This document shows positions 1 to 12,148 of a stretch of 64,000 bases of DNA, piece by piece. Under the pieces are notes generated by a model. It saw only the letters and a program-made list of their open reading frames with translations, ran no database searches and was not told the DNA's origin. The position numbers and the translations under genes were made by a program. The DNA lies in the NCBI GenBank assembly GCA_029207755.1, contig JARCOQ010000009.1, forward strand, positions 33,502,914 through 33,566,913, in the 5' to 3' direction. Source of the stretch: Chamaea fasciata. Its lineage: Eukaryota; Chordata; Aves; Passeriformes; Sylviidae. Within the stretch, counting starts at the first letter, position 1; each line of letters opens with the position of its first letter.

Positions 1-3000
1 CTTCCAGGAGTGGGAACTGTAGCTGGAAATCTGAAGTTTAGGAATCGAAAGAATGCTAGACCACAGATTATCACATTTCTGTGACTCAGGTGTTTTGAAA
101 TGGTTTACTGTTTAATGAATAGCTGTGCCAAGGTGCCATGGAGCTTGGGTGGTTCATAATGGTTAGTGTTGTAAGCAAAGCCACTAAACAATACACAAGC
201 ATGGAAAGAAGAAGTAAGTTCATTACTGCAAATCAACAAAGCTGAGGTGGCTTTGCTGGTGAAAGCTTAAAAGACCTCAGCACAGCATGTGAAGGATGTT
301 TGGAATTTTTAAAAACTTCTTTCCTAAAAACCAAATGCTATGTCAGCACATTTGTAAGGTTGCTCTTCTGAGTTACTCAAATTTTGTAGGCAGGACTAGA
401 ATCTAAAGGTAGCATTTTAAACAACCTTAACTTTGCTCTGCTGGACAGAAGCACCTTGCCACAGTCTGAAGCCTCCCGGTGTGGAGAGGCTGATGTCACC
501 ATAACGACTCAATTCTTTGAATCTCGTTAAATATCATTAAACATGCTTACCCCTAGCTCTTGTGTGAAGTCTTTTAGTCTTTCCCCCTCATGAGAACATG
601 CCTTGCAGCATGCCTAACTTGCTGTGTGTGGGAGGTTCTGTGTGTAACTCTGGCAGGTGTGAAAGCCCAGCTCCTCCTGAGCTGTGCCTTGCCTTGCACA
701 GAGCTGGGGCTGGCTGCTGGCTGTGATACCCTGAGGACACTGGACTTGGAGTCCCTGCATTAGGTACCACTTCAAAGAACTGCTTAGGTTGTGGAGTTTG
801 GTACTGTGGCCCTTGTTTTGCATATGGCAGTCTGGGCATCATGGTGCTAAGGGATTTATCTTGGTATTAAAGTACACATCTCATCGCTAAGATGGCAACA
901 GAGAGGAGGTTGTTTTATGGCTTTCTTCAGTATGATCACAGAATTTAAATGTTTGGATTACAATATCCCTAAACGAATCTACTGAACTTTTCACAGAGCC
1001 GTATCTGGTATTTCTAACAAGGTAGCCTTGATGGAGGTGAAAAGTGAAAAATATCAGAGAGAACTTAAGATATCTGAAGCTATTACTATATGACTTTCTT
1101 ATGTGAGAAGTAAAGGAGGCATTATCACTCAGCTATAGCTCTAAGACAAAGGCACATAAACTTTCTGAAACTCCACGTGCCTTCAAGTTTGCATTCTACA
1201 CTCTGCTTCTGCCAGCTTTATTTTGCACGATGGGAAGCTGCTGGTGGTTTGTTTCTCACTCATGTGATCTCTGCCAGCCCACAGAGCAGTGTCTGAGGTG
1301 TGACATAGAAGCCAAAATGCTCTCAGCTGCTGTGGAGCCGTCCCTGGTGCTGTACAAGGCCTCTGCAGGGTACCTGTAAATCTGCTCCCTTCAGCCTTCC
1401 CCATGGAGATGTGGAGAAGGAATGGTGTCACTGTGGCAGTCGGATGACAAAGGGTCTGCTCAGGCTGTGTCCTGCAAACAGACCAGACAAGCCACTGCAA
1501 TTTAGACTTCATTGCTCTTGCACTTCAAATTTCTTAGAGAGTATTTTGATTTGATGCCTCTTCTGGCTGTTCCTGCAGGCCCTTTGCTGTCACTAACCCT
1601 AAGTTTGTGGAAATAGCATAGCACTGAAAATAGTTAAAGCTTTATGAGAACAAAAAGGCTTCCTTGTATTTCAGTATGGCATAAAGGAAAGTCTTCTGTG
1701 TAATGTCAAGGATTTCAGAATTGGGTATGAAACCAAAAGTTGTTCAGGAGAAACACTGAAGAAATCTGCAGGATGAATTTCTGACAGAAGAACATGCGGG
1801 TTTTATATTATTTTGACAGTGAGAACTGAAGGCTATGCAACAGGGAGCCATTTTTCATCAGTAAGAGTAAGCTTAATTTAAAATTATATTAATAAATGTC
1901 ATAGTTTCAATCTTAAAGACTGCCTGTCAAAATGCATAGCAAAGTTAATTATAAGGAAATAACCGTACTACAAATTACAGTTTCTGTTATTAAATTTCTC
2001 AATAATTTTGGATTGCATGAAGGTGAGAACCAACTAGTTTATTATAAAAATTAGTTTACAAAGAAAAATACATCAAAGACTGACTTTGAGGACTTTCAGG
2101 CGGGTATAAGGTAAAATGCCATGGAAGAACATGTAGTCAGTGACAGTATGTATGTATCTTGCTATGAAGTTATCATCAGTGTTGTTCGAAGTTCTTTCTT
2201 TCTGTCCCATTTTTCCTTCAATCATGTGCAAGAATTTTTTTTTTTTTTTTGCATTGTCATGACAGTAAGAGTGAGCCTCATTGCATTAATACCATGGTCT
2301 GAGCTATAAATTCACAACAAACTGTAGCAGGAGTCAGTGTAAAACTGAGCTTTAAGCAAGGTTTATGGGTTTATTGTTAATTTCTGAAGCAATTTTGTTG
2401 AAGGAGCTATACCAGTAGGTCTTCTGCAGTAAAAGTCATAAAATATTGAGGGAGGGGGAAGCATGTTGTCCTGATCACTGAGACGTGATCCACCTGTCTT
2501 GTGGATCAGAGGATCTTTTGACCTTCAGACACTGTGTAATGGGGTAGTATTAAGTTGCTTCTGGTATTAAAAGATAGTGATCTCTCTCAGTGGGTTGACC
2601 AGAAGTTTTGAAAATTATAATCTGGGGTTTCCATCTGAAAACTGAAAAGCAGTTAGAGTTTAAGTGGGGTTGAGGACACAAGGGACATGGATTTTAAATG
2701 CTTGTTGCTTTTTTGAAACACAAACCTTGACTCTGGAATTGCTTCTTGTAATTTTTTTTTTCTTCTCTCAGCCTTAAAAGGCTTTTATTCTTATTTCAGA
2801 AACATAGTACTTTACGTCTTTAATTGTAAAATTCTTTGTAGATTATGTTCTTTACTGACTTAGAAAAATCACTTTACAATAACATTCTGAGGCAATCTAA
2901 AAGCCTGGATCTGCAGTGGCACGTGTAGAACGGTGTATACAACACCAGTAAGGCATTTGCAGCCACGCTTTCAGTCCTTGTGTTGCTGTTGTATTGATTA

Positions 3001-5784
3001 TACACAGCTACAAAGCAGTGAAAAGGGATCAAGGTACTGTGAAGTACTTTGTTTACAGGGCCCTCATGGAATGCTCCCATCGCTCAGGAGCCCCTGCTTT
3101 CCTGTGCGTGCAATTTCCATTAGGTTATGTAAGTGGCTTCACACCATGCTAGCCTATTTAGGGCTACTCCATCAGTGCTGCTGGGCTGGAGGGGGGAGAA
3201 AAACAAGCCTACATGGCAGTTGGTCTGTTTATTCTTTTCCTGTTTGCTTGAAGCTGAGTGGTGTGTGACAGGGTGACATTACTCAGGCCAGAGGTCTGGG
3301 TGATTTGCTGTGTTCTGTGTGGGACTTGACCTCCAAAGGGAAATCAACAGTCATGAAACAGAGAATTATGAAAAACCTTTGCAAAGGAGAGGTTTCATCC
3401 TGACTCCTGTTAAACTGATGCTGCCTTGCAACCTAGAGTGTTAGAAATTTAAATCATCCTCTAGTGAAAAGATTTAATGTTATCTCTTGTTGTAGCTTGC
3501 ATATTTCCCTCTTCCCTGTGAAAGATCTGTTTTGTGGAACCTTACGAAAGTATGATAACTGGAGTAACCCAACTCAGTTTTGGGCTGGACATATGAGCAC
3601 TTTGAGATGATGTGCTGTGTCTAAATTTTCAATTTAGAAGGATATTAAGGGGAAGCAAAGATGGTAAAATTTCGTTTGTGATAGGAGTGATATCTGGTGT
3701 TTCCCAATCTGTCCTTGTGAACTATAAAAGAAAAAGAATATGCAGTAAAATATATGAGATAAAAAAATAGTAGTTTTAAACTCTGAGTTTGAGAAGGCAT
3801 CTAAATTGCAATTATAGAGCATAAAGAGTGTTCATTGACATCTGCCAATAAAGCAATTGTGTTATTGAGTTCTCAGCCAGACACAGGATATGCAAAGCTT
3901 TGGGAGACAACAGCCTTCATGTTGGGCATCCACTGATTCGGAAGCCTTTAGCATTCTGAAGAAATGGGTCTTGCTGTTTCAGCTTTTCCACAAAATGTTT
4001 ATTTAATTGGCAGAGTCCTGGAAGAGAACAGTGTTTCCAGGAGGAAAATGATGGTGTGCCCCAGAGTCATTGAGCAGAACCACCTGGTGGTTTCTGGAGA
4101 CACTACTGACACAACTCTCCAGTTTCCCTGCTGTCTCCTGAGCTCCAAACAGGACCTGATTAGTGCTGCCAAATGCTTTCTGCTGCTGTTCAGCAGATCT
4201 GTCAAAGGCAGAAGAAACATAAACCATTTTGCTCATATATGCTTGGATGCTTCCTTTCCTGAGAGATTCTGCACTGCAATTTGGGGAGATATTTTAGATC
4301 TAAGAAGAACGGCAGGAGCTTAAAAAACCTTTGGGATTTGTTCTGCAGTAGTTAGTGTATTACCCTTCCCCTCTGCTGGTGATGAGCAGGGCAGTGGATT
4401 CCCCATGGCCCCTGTTTGAAAACAAAGACTTAGAGATAAGGAAAACAACTTCATTTAGTTGAATGTTTTCAGGTAAAACAGGTGCATGCTATTTCTATGG
4501 TGTAATAGGATAACTGAGTCTCCTTAGTGCAACTGGAAAGATACTACTTGAATGTTAAGTGTTAGAGTTTTGAATAAAATACTGCTGGATAGGAGACATT
4601 CTTGAGCATGCAGTCAGATAGGGGATATTATAGAAATTTATGAAAGACTAAACATTTGTTCCCAGAAAATGGGTCAGAGCAAAACCACATCCGTGAATAT
4701 ACACAAGTCTTAATTCTCCCAGGAGGATTTTTGCCTTGTTCCTAATCTTTGGTTTATTAAAAGGTCTTTGAAACTTTCTTTGCACTGGTGAAAAATTGCA
4801 TTGACCCCAAAATAGTTATTCATTTGTGTAGATTTATTCATGTGGTTGAGTCATTGCAGCCAGGGGATCTTAACTAGTTCTGGTTGCACTGAAATTTATA
4901 ATGAACTTCAAAAGAATTATAGTGACTATTGATTTTTAGCCATTACATTTACAGAAAACTGTAACTATGGGAATCACTATGCTTGCAAATTGGCAGGCAG
5001 AAATGTTTGCTCAGACAAGTAAAAGGCAAATAAAAGGGATGGTGATGACCTGTAGTTTCCTACAGTAAAACATAAAGGAGTCCCAGGAGATGTAATTACT
5101 AGGTGAGCACTCAGTTTTTTCTTGTGATCTTCCAGATTTTCACTACTGTTTCATTAAGTGTGATCAGTAGGGGGAGAGGTACAGTGGGGCTCTGTTAATC
5201 GGGGAATTTAAGGCAGGACTTACAACATGCTTAAAATCAGGTTCCTTTGTAATAGCTGTATAAATGTAATAAGCCATGCCTTATGTTATATACTCAGTTT
5301 GTTACACTATTATTAATATTCAGCTTTCATATGCTTCTAAAGGTGGAAGATAACAAAGTGACATTTAACCGTAAGTCGCAGATAGCATTTGCCAGACAGA
5401 GGTGAATTGCTGCTCTTTGATTTACTGTTCTCCATTTTCATAGACCAAAAAAACATTTTTGTTTGGCTTCTGAAAAACCTCCTATTTGATTCTGTATGGC
5501 AGCAACACTGGGAGAAGTTCTGTTCACAATGATATTTATAATTGCCAGTAATAGAGTATAGGCATACTGCCAAATGTGTATTGAGGTTAGTGGCATGGGA
5601 TTTAACCATTTCAAATAATTAGGGCAAAGAAGTTCACTCAGAAACTTTCTTGTATATTTTTATACTGTTATTACTTGTAATATATGCCTTAGAGGGAAAA
5701 ATCTTAAGGGTGAGAAATCTATTTTCAAAGATGCCACAATTTTGTTACATAATTAAAGTTTCTTAAGAGATAAAGCATTTCGGA
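1..5784. other. Non-coding, AT-rich DNA with no recognised gene
   Basis: I see no recognisable gene or clear transposable element here. Open frames such as 2933-3268 and 3964-4323 (about 110-120 codons) resemble no protein I know, have no splice context and fit chance. Small features are a 16-base T run at 2235-2250 and a 7-bp inverted repeat (GATCCAC/GTGGATC) near 2489-2510. Old, diverged repeats could be present without being visible by eye. Confidence 0.7.
2235..2250. repeat. Poly-T tract (16 bases)
   Basis: Uninterrupted run of T. No AATAAA-like signal is seen on the minus strand just upstream of the tract, so it does not look like the tail of a retrocopied mRNA. Confidence 0.9.
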
Positions 5785-5912
5785 GAAACAAAAAACAGAA
5801 TAAAACAAAAAAAACCCAAATAAACAAAAAACACAGACAAAACCCAAACCGAGACAAAACCCCAAAAAAACAAAACCCAAAACACCAACCAAAAAAAACC
5901 AAACCCCAAAAA
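5785..5912. repeat. A/C-rich low-complexity tract
   Basis: About 128 bases made almost only of A and C, in irregular repeats of the AAAACCC/AAACAAA kind. Read on the minus strand it is a G/T-rich tract like those at 24.9, 44.7, 49.0 and 49.5 kb. It inflates a minus-strand open frame at 5725-6180 whose product is a run of Phe, Leu, Gly, Val and Cys. That frame is an artefact of composition, not a membrane protein. Confidence 0.9.
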
Positions 5913-7439
5913 GCTGACAGAAAAATACCCTCAAACCCATGTACAGAGACACAGATAATAATATACTCCTGGAATATATCAAGTTTGTTCCAACCGGCTT
6001 CTTCATGTTGATTAGAGGTATCATGAAAGGAGTAAAAGCTGTATTTTGACTTTGTTCAGTAGTTCTTAGTCCAGTGTTGGAAAGCTGACCAGGTATTTTA
6101 GACAAGTGTGAAGGCTTAGTCTTTTGAATGTTCTTGTGTCTTGGCCCTGCTGTGTGCAAGAAATGAGGCAAAAGTCTCAAGTAGAATGTTTGATTCAGTT
6201 TAACTCTAGTGTCCAGATTGCATTGTTATGCCCCAAGTCTTGTTGACAAAAAGGAAACACACCTAATATATATAAAATTATTTATTGCTAGTGTAATAGA
6301 AACCTTCCCAGTCTAATCAAAGAATCCTTATTAATCCACATCCATTTACTGCAGGAAAAACAGAGGAAATCAATGCGGCGTACAGAACTATATCCTAGGA
6401 ATGAATAACACAGGTAAAACTTTTACATACTCACATCACTTACTAGGGTCAATCCCTTTTCCTGGCGTTATTCTCACCATTCCTTGCTCCTCTGAATACT
6501 AAATGAAGAGCTTCAGTCAGGTGTTTGAAGCTAGAGATGATGTACCCCTTTGCCCTGGAGTATATTATGTTGATTTTTTTCTTCCCTTTTTGCTGTGTTG
6601 TCCCTTTTAATTTACATGGTAGGAAAACTACATATGGGGTGCAAAGTAAGAGTTTTTAAAGCAGATCCCTTCATCTGTTAACTTTACTACCTGCTGGATT
6701 TGTTACCTCCTGTTCAAACAAATATGCTTTATTTTCTCCCTGGGAAATCAAAGACTGTGTTGTGTCGGGATCTTTTTCAATGACATTCTTGCTTGGAATA
6801 GATTCCCTCTCTGTGCCAGGGGCAAACTTCAGTGACAAGTAGATCAGAAGTCTCCAGGAGCAGAGAGATTTGTGTGCTGTAACTTTCCTGGATGCCTATT
6901 CAAGAAAACGTAGGAAGAAAGCTTATGATGAGATTGTATTTTAATGTTTCTAGTGACAATTCCTTTTCTTGTGGAACACTTCCTTTTGTTGATTGGAAGA
7001 CTATCAGAGTTGTGAGCTTTGGGTGTCACCTCTTCATGGTGTCTGGAGAGTCTGTGGGTCTTGAAGTATTGGCTGGGCTCAGGTGTCGGGCTGCCTGTCT
7101 GCTCCTGTTAGAATGCGAATCTCCTCCAACTCTACGAGAGAAAAATTCTATCAGGGAAGGCAAGAGAGGACATGTTTTAATTATTAAAATGGCATCAGCA
7201 GAGGAAAAACCTGAAGAAGAGAATTGCTGTGAAGCAGCAAACCCCTTCCTTAGTGCACTGCACCATGTCTTGTTTAGGAGCTGTATTTCCTCAGGCATGC
7301 TGAGCCTTCAGGGCTGAATGAAAATGGAGCTGCCCTTCCTGTGAAGACAGGGGCTGTGAAGTGAGGTTTTCCTAGTCTCTGTGGGTGTGCAGTGCTGCAC
7401 CAAGGGCGCTTTAAACACACGACATACGCTTTCCTAGGC
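5913..7439. other. Non-coding DNA, no recognised feature
   Basis: AT-rich sequence with no identifiable gene or repeat. The plus-strand frame 6892-7317 (141 codons) has no family resemblance and overlaps a minus-strand frame of similar length, as expected of chance frames. Confidence 0.65.
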
Positions 7440-7910
7440 AGGACATTGTCACGCCCTGAGGGCGGGAATGAGAAGCTTCTGGAAGGCTCTGAGGGCGACG
7501 CCTCCCCGGCATGAGGGCTGCACGTGGGGGAAGCTTAGGGCAGGCTGTCCGTCAGGAGAGGGGCTGAGGAGCGCCTCTGGGTCCCCTGCTCTCTGTGCAC
7601 AGGGAGGGATTTACTTGCGGTGTTTCGTCGTTTGTGGGCTTGGGCAATTGCAGCCATGATGTCGGCTTGCCTCAGGCCTCTGAAGCGATCACTGCTGGAA
7701 TGGGGGGCAGCGTGCCAACGGGACAGCTCTGTGGGAAGGCACTGTGGCATGGCCAAAGCAGAGGGCTGAGGGGAAGGGCGGCACCATCGGGTGCCGAGGC
7801 AGTGAGGAGAGCAGCACTTTTGGCAGGAGCGCCAAGGGGCAGGAAAGGTTGAGGCAGGGAAAAAGTGGGTCTGGGCCGTGAGGAGGAGGTGGGAGCTGTG
7901 CTGCATGGGT
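7440..7910. promoter_or_regulatory. CpG-rich, GC-rich patch; candidate CpG island
   Basis: About 470 bases clearly richer in G+C than the surroundings, with about 20 CpG dinucleotides counted by eye, whereas most of the window is strongly CpG-depleted. Two GGGCGG Sp1-type boxes are present (7460-7465 and 7776-7781). A perfect inverted repeat with arms CGCCCT and AGGGCG and a one-base centre lies at 7452-7464. No TATA box or coding exon was recognised next to it. In vertebrates such isolated patches are often promoters, alternative or lncRNA promoters, or enhancers. It could also be the remnant of a GC-rich repeat. Whether it is unmethylated or transcribed cannot be told from sequence. Confidence 0.4.
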
Positions 7911-9731
7911 CCGTCTAAGGGACAGTCCCCGTTTTTGAGCTTCCCGTGGGCTCAGATTGGACTCTCTTGTCAGGAAAAGTGGTTAAAATTTAAATTTTTC
8001 ATTTTCTTTGCCAAGCAAGATGGATGCCCCATGGGAGACATGTGGGATGGGTGGATTACGAGTGGCCACACATCATGCGACCGAAGGGATTTCTTCTCAG
8101 GTTGAGCACAGTTTAGCTGTTCTCAGTGTCCATATAATAAGCAGATTTTCCCTAAGAATATACATTAACATGTGGTGGAAACTCTCTCTGAATCCAGTAA
8201 TGTAAAGCATTGAGATGCATTACAAGACTGTGCATAGAATTAGCAAAAAAAAAAAAAGGCAAAAAAATGCAGATGAACTCAGATAAGCAAGAACTAAAAT
8301 CACTCAGGACTCAATGGCTATATAGTACACTGCTCAAATGTTTTACCACCATTGCTGTAGCAGGATCACTGCTGGCTAATAATCCTGGCATGAGGTGTTT
8401 TTTAGCTGTACTTATATTTACTTAAATAACTTGAAGTTAATCAGATTACTTTTTTTCTTTTAACTGCAAGTTGTCTTCTTTCAGATTGAATATATTTTTA
8501 CATATCTAAAATATGTAATAGCATAATAAACCAGCCCTAATCTGTGTATAAATTAGTTGATGAAAAAAGACTCTATATAGAATATCTAATTAAGTATAGC
8601 AGCATTCATATTTTTGACTCTATGCTTTAACTGCAGAAGTAGCTGCCAACTCTTCCTCTATAAAATCACATGGTATAGGAATATTTTGGGGTGGTGGTGG
8701 TAGGGAAATTGCTTTACCAGAAATCAGATCCATCTTTGTGCTTAAATTCCAGCAAATGTAAACCAACAATGATGACTGTAATACAGATAGGGAACTGCCT
8801 ATGCTTTACTGCCTTTTAGTTATGTAGCAGTATCAATCCCACTGGCAAAGATCACCAAGTGTCAATTCATGCGTAATGCACCAGGGTCATTCTAACAGGA
8901 ATGGAAATTCCCAAGAAATAAGGCCAAAATAAAGCCCAGATTTTAGAGGAAATCCAGTTCTGAAGTCACTTGTTCTTGAAATGGCCTGATAATCCATAAA
9001 GTTAATTTGCTTTTATTTGTTTCTTGTTATGCATGCTCTTGCCAGTGCATGTGCCTGTGTCTTGGCTTTACAGGTGCACAGTATTTTGACTGTATTGTGT
9101 CTTTGCAAAACTTCATTTATTAATATCAGGAGTGATGGCTGGGCGTCATAAACCATTGCCTTAGTTGGAAGAGGTTAATGTGGTTGCACCACCTATTAGA
9201 AGTGTACAAGAAATACAGCAGGGTGCCAGTGAGGTTTAGAGCTGTAGGAAGATTCTAAGAAATTGCAATTTTCTCTCAGCTGGCCAGGCTCAGGAGAGTG
9301 GGTTTATCACCAGAAAAACGGCACCTTTGTTTAGAGTAATTGTATATATATCTATTGAATAGTTCCCTCAACACCATTAAATGTTGTTTTGATTTGGTGA
9401 TCTTTATGATCTAAAAATCGTAGAACTGATAAATGGAGCATGATTGACTCCAGCAGACAGATGCAGCGATTCACTTAAGGCAGTGTCTGATTGTTAGGGG
9501 TGTTAATACCACCAGCAAAAAGCATTTAACAGATTGAGGTGAACTAAGTGTGCGTTATGGTGTTGGAAGGGATTGTATGCCATAAAGGTCGGATGGTGAA
9601 GAGTTGCTCCAATTTTTTGACAATTTCCACAGCTTTCTGTGCATTTGACTTTCTGAAACATAATTGGAAATAGGCACGTGCACAGATCCGGGCAGTAGAG
9701 CTGCTGAGCGGACTGCAGTGCTGCTGTCCTG
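7911..9731. other. Non-coding DNA between CpG-rich patch and LTR
   Basis: AT-rich sequence with short A and T runs (for example at 8244-8256). No recognisable gene, LINE or LTR fragment was seen. Confidence 0.65.
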
Positions 9732-9879
9732 GTGTGCTCCCCTCACTGCTGGCTAGCTCTCAGGTTTTTTCTCACCCGAGATTCAGGTGTTTGAGAATCT
9801 TTGCCCTCCGAAAGCCCGAGCCAGAGATAAGAACAAAATGGAGTCTTCAAGGTCTTGCTTTTCCAGGTTTCTCGTGTTG

Positions 9880-9885
9880 TTTATT
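9880..9885 (-). terminator. LTR polyadenylation signal AATAAA
   Basis: A canonical AATAAA on the minus strand, about 100 bases downstream of the LTR TATA box, where the R region of a retroviral LTR should carry it. It supports the orientation call for the LTR. Confidence 0.7.
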
Positions 9886-9980
9886 ATTTCTTATCTCACA
9901 ATGTTCTCTGTGCCCGGCCGAGGTCTGTTCTGCTGCTCGGACACAGCACGACTTCCCCCTTGATGGGAGGTTGCTGCCTT

Positions 9981-9986
9981 CTTATA
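9981..9986 (-). promoter_or_regulatory. LTR TATA box (TATAAG)
   Basis: On the minus strand this TATAAG is followed after about 25-30 bases by a plausible R-region start and after about 100 bases by AATAAA. It marks the U3/R transition. Present-day promoter activity is not implied. Confidence 0.6.
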
Positions 9987-10340
9987 CAGATAATAACGTG
10001 TATATTATTTACAATTATGTGCCAATACCTATCACCTATACTAAAGGGGTCACCTCTACTCTGACCCGATCTCCTTGAACTACTTTGTGCCACCGTCATG
10101 ACAGAAGATGGAGGCCAAGGGAGATCAAGAAGGACCCAGGGCACCACCCTAAATCCTCCATCTTGTTCCCCATTCACCTCCATTCTAAGAATCCCAAAAC
10201 TACAAAATTTTCCACCCGATGATAAACTACACTACTGTCTGTCACACCTTTGTGATTTGTAATCCTTCTCTCAATGCTGGAAGTTTTTCCCATGGGCTAA
10301 AGTCAAAGACTGTGTCTTCCTGGGCTCTGTGCTAGGGTCT

Positions 10341-10466
10341 ACAACCCCCCTGTGCAAATTCCAGACCCCCCGGATGGATCTCAAACCCCTCTGCACAGAT
10401 CTCAAACCCCCCTGCATAAATCTCAAATCCTCTTGCTCAGGTCCCAGACCACTCTGCCGAGGTCTG
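10341..10466 (-). repeat. Six-unit tandem array, 21-bp period, inside LTR U3
   Basis: Six consecutive units of exactly 21 bases start at 10341, 10362, 10383, 10404, 10425 and 10446. On the plus strand each has the pattern 'AAACCCC.CTGCA.A.ATCTC' with substitutions but no length change. Units three and four are the most alike. On the minus strand the units read as 7-residue repeats with a near-constant Leu (or Trp/Val) because 21 is a multiple of three. Tandem direct repeats in U3 are a known enhancer architecture of retroviral LTRs. This array could be such an enhancer. The sequence does not show what would bind it. Confidence 0.85.
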
Positions 10467-11660
10467 TGGCCTTCCAGGGTGTCCAAAGGAATGCTCTGGA
10501 CTCCTGACATCCAGTAAAGGCCAGTGGTGGTCTCCTGCTGAGAAATTCTCACTCTTGTTCTTCTCTGCATTCTAACACATACAGTTGCTGTGGCTTCAGA
10601 TCTACTTCAGCAGTTAATTACTTAATGCATGTGCATTTTGAATGTTTTTCTTCTTGTGAGGGGTCAGTGCATTGGAACCATCCTGCAAAACTGTGTAACA
10701 GCTACTAGACTAATTTAAATTTCAAAATTTGAAACTAGGTAGGCAGTTGTGGATTGTTAAAATAGATATGAGAGACAGTGACTGAGTCTCAACGAAGATA
10801 GTTTGAAACTTCAGCCACTGGAATCTAATAATGTCTCCTTGCATTGCTGAGGTTGTCTTTTGTCATGGAACTGACATGTTGGTAGCATAAGTTTATAGCA
10901 GACAAGAGAGAAGTCTGCTCAATGGAATAGAAGCAAAAACATCTTATCAACGTACTTTAAAACAATCATTGGAGTTTTTCTCTATTTTTCTCAAACTTTT
11001 TGATTCCAGTAACTGAGGATTTTACACTGAACAGTTGTGTGCAATTACATCATGGCACTATCCAATTAACCACCCAAGGTAGCACTGTTCAAAGAGAGAG
11101 CTAAATGATGTGTCTCAGCAGTGGTCCGTGTTTGTTAACCAGGGGGATGCAGCAATGTTCTTTTGGAGTGCTGAATCCATTTCATGGTGCCTGCATGCTG
11201 TTTTGAGAAGTACAAATTTCCTTGGTGTCCACGTGTTCATTCTAATGATGTCTATATTTGTGCCTAATTACTAAAAACTAGAAAGTTTTTCTGTGGTATC
11301 TTTGTTCCTTCTTTCTTTCTGGTGTGTGTAGATGGAAGATATGGATGTTGTGATTTCCGTGCCTTTCTCCTGCCCATCTGAAATGAAGAACTCGGCTTCT
11401 GAACTTCTTTTCCAGCAGAACAGCAAATGTTTTGCCTACCTTGACCCTACCTTCTCTCTTCCCTGCCAGCACAAAGTCAATTCTTTTTTGCCCTTGCAAG
11501 ATTGGTAAGCCAGTGATAGAGTGTCGTGTTGTGTGCGATCTCACCAGTTTCAAGTCTTCAGAGTCATCTTCTGCTCATTCTGCCACCCTTTTGGAGGAAC
11601 TCCAAGTGCATTCTCTCACTTTGTTGGATCTGTAACATGAAGTAATAAGGCTCCTTCCCT

Positions 11661-11747
11661 CACACCCCCTTACCCCAACCAAAAACAACCAGCCAACAAA
11701 AAAGCCAGCCAACTGCACAACCTCCCCACCCAAACAACTCAATAACC
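11661..11747. repeat. C/A-rich low-complexity tract
   Basis: About 87 bases dominated by C and A with CCCC, CCAACC and CCAGCCAAC motifs. It has the same strand bias as the 5.8 kb tract. No clean repeat unit is present. Confidence 0.75.
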
Positions 11748-12131
11748 TAAATTATGTTTGAGTCACAATTGAACAGGATTCTGTACTACGTGAATACTCT
11801 GTCTTTATTGACACAAAATTCAACTTAGGGTGTAAATAAATAAGTTTCCTCATGCTGTGTCACCGAGATTTGGGAGGTTTCATGGAACGAATCATTTAAA
11901 GTAAGGCAGAGGGCCTTTGAGACCCTTTATATCTGTCCATGAGTTCCTCTTGCCCTGGGGTTGAAATGGAATAGCCCTCATCTTGCAGCATTTGTTGCCA
12001 AGATACTCTCCTGCTGTACAGATGTAGATGACATTTTTTACTGAAGGAGCTTTTCCTTGTGCGCTTGTAGCTCTTCAGTTAATCCCATTTTTTGTTGCCT
12101 TCTGAATCACTTGTCTGGTTTGTCTTCTCTC

Positions 12132-12148
12132 TTTTTTTTTTTTTTTTT
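12132..12148. repeat. Poly-T tract (17 bases)
   Basis: Homopolymer run with no retrocopy hallmark visible on the minus strand. Confidence 0.9.

Larger units (their letters stand above)
9732..10577 (-). mobile_element. Endogenous retrovirus LTR (minus strand), probably a solo LTR; left end uncertain
   Basis: Read on the minus strand this has the ordered parts of a retroviral LTR. It starts TGTTAGAATG at 10577. A TATA box (TATAAG, 9986-9981) is followed about 100 bases later by an AATAAA polyadenylation signal (9885-9880). A further ~150 bases fit U5. The right end (TG...CA rule) is well placed. The left end is a guess among several TG positions at about 9719-9748, because I could not find a matching target duplication. 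No primer-binding site or gag/pol/env sequence was seen beside it, which suggests a solo LTR. The family is uncertain: the layout and size suit avian ERVK-like or related elements. U3 carries a 21-bp-period tandem array, annotated separately, and two same-frame open stretches (10570-10271 and 10183-9896) separated by stop codons. Confidence 0.75.

Noticed and set aside
3964..4323. 119-codon plus-strand frame
   Set aside because: No resemblance to a known family, with opposing frames of similar size on the minus strand.
5725..6180. 151-codon minus-strand frame with a hydrophobic Phe/Gly/Leu/Val-rich segment
   Set aside because: The hydrophobic part is the translation of the A/C-rich tract at 5785-5912, and the rest has no family resemblance. 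It is not a membrane protein gene.
9603..10589. GTTGCT on both sides of the 10 kb LTR as a target duplication
   Set aside because: The left copy is not followed by TG and would add about 120 bases with no LTR character, so the match is probably accidental.
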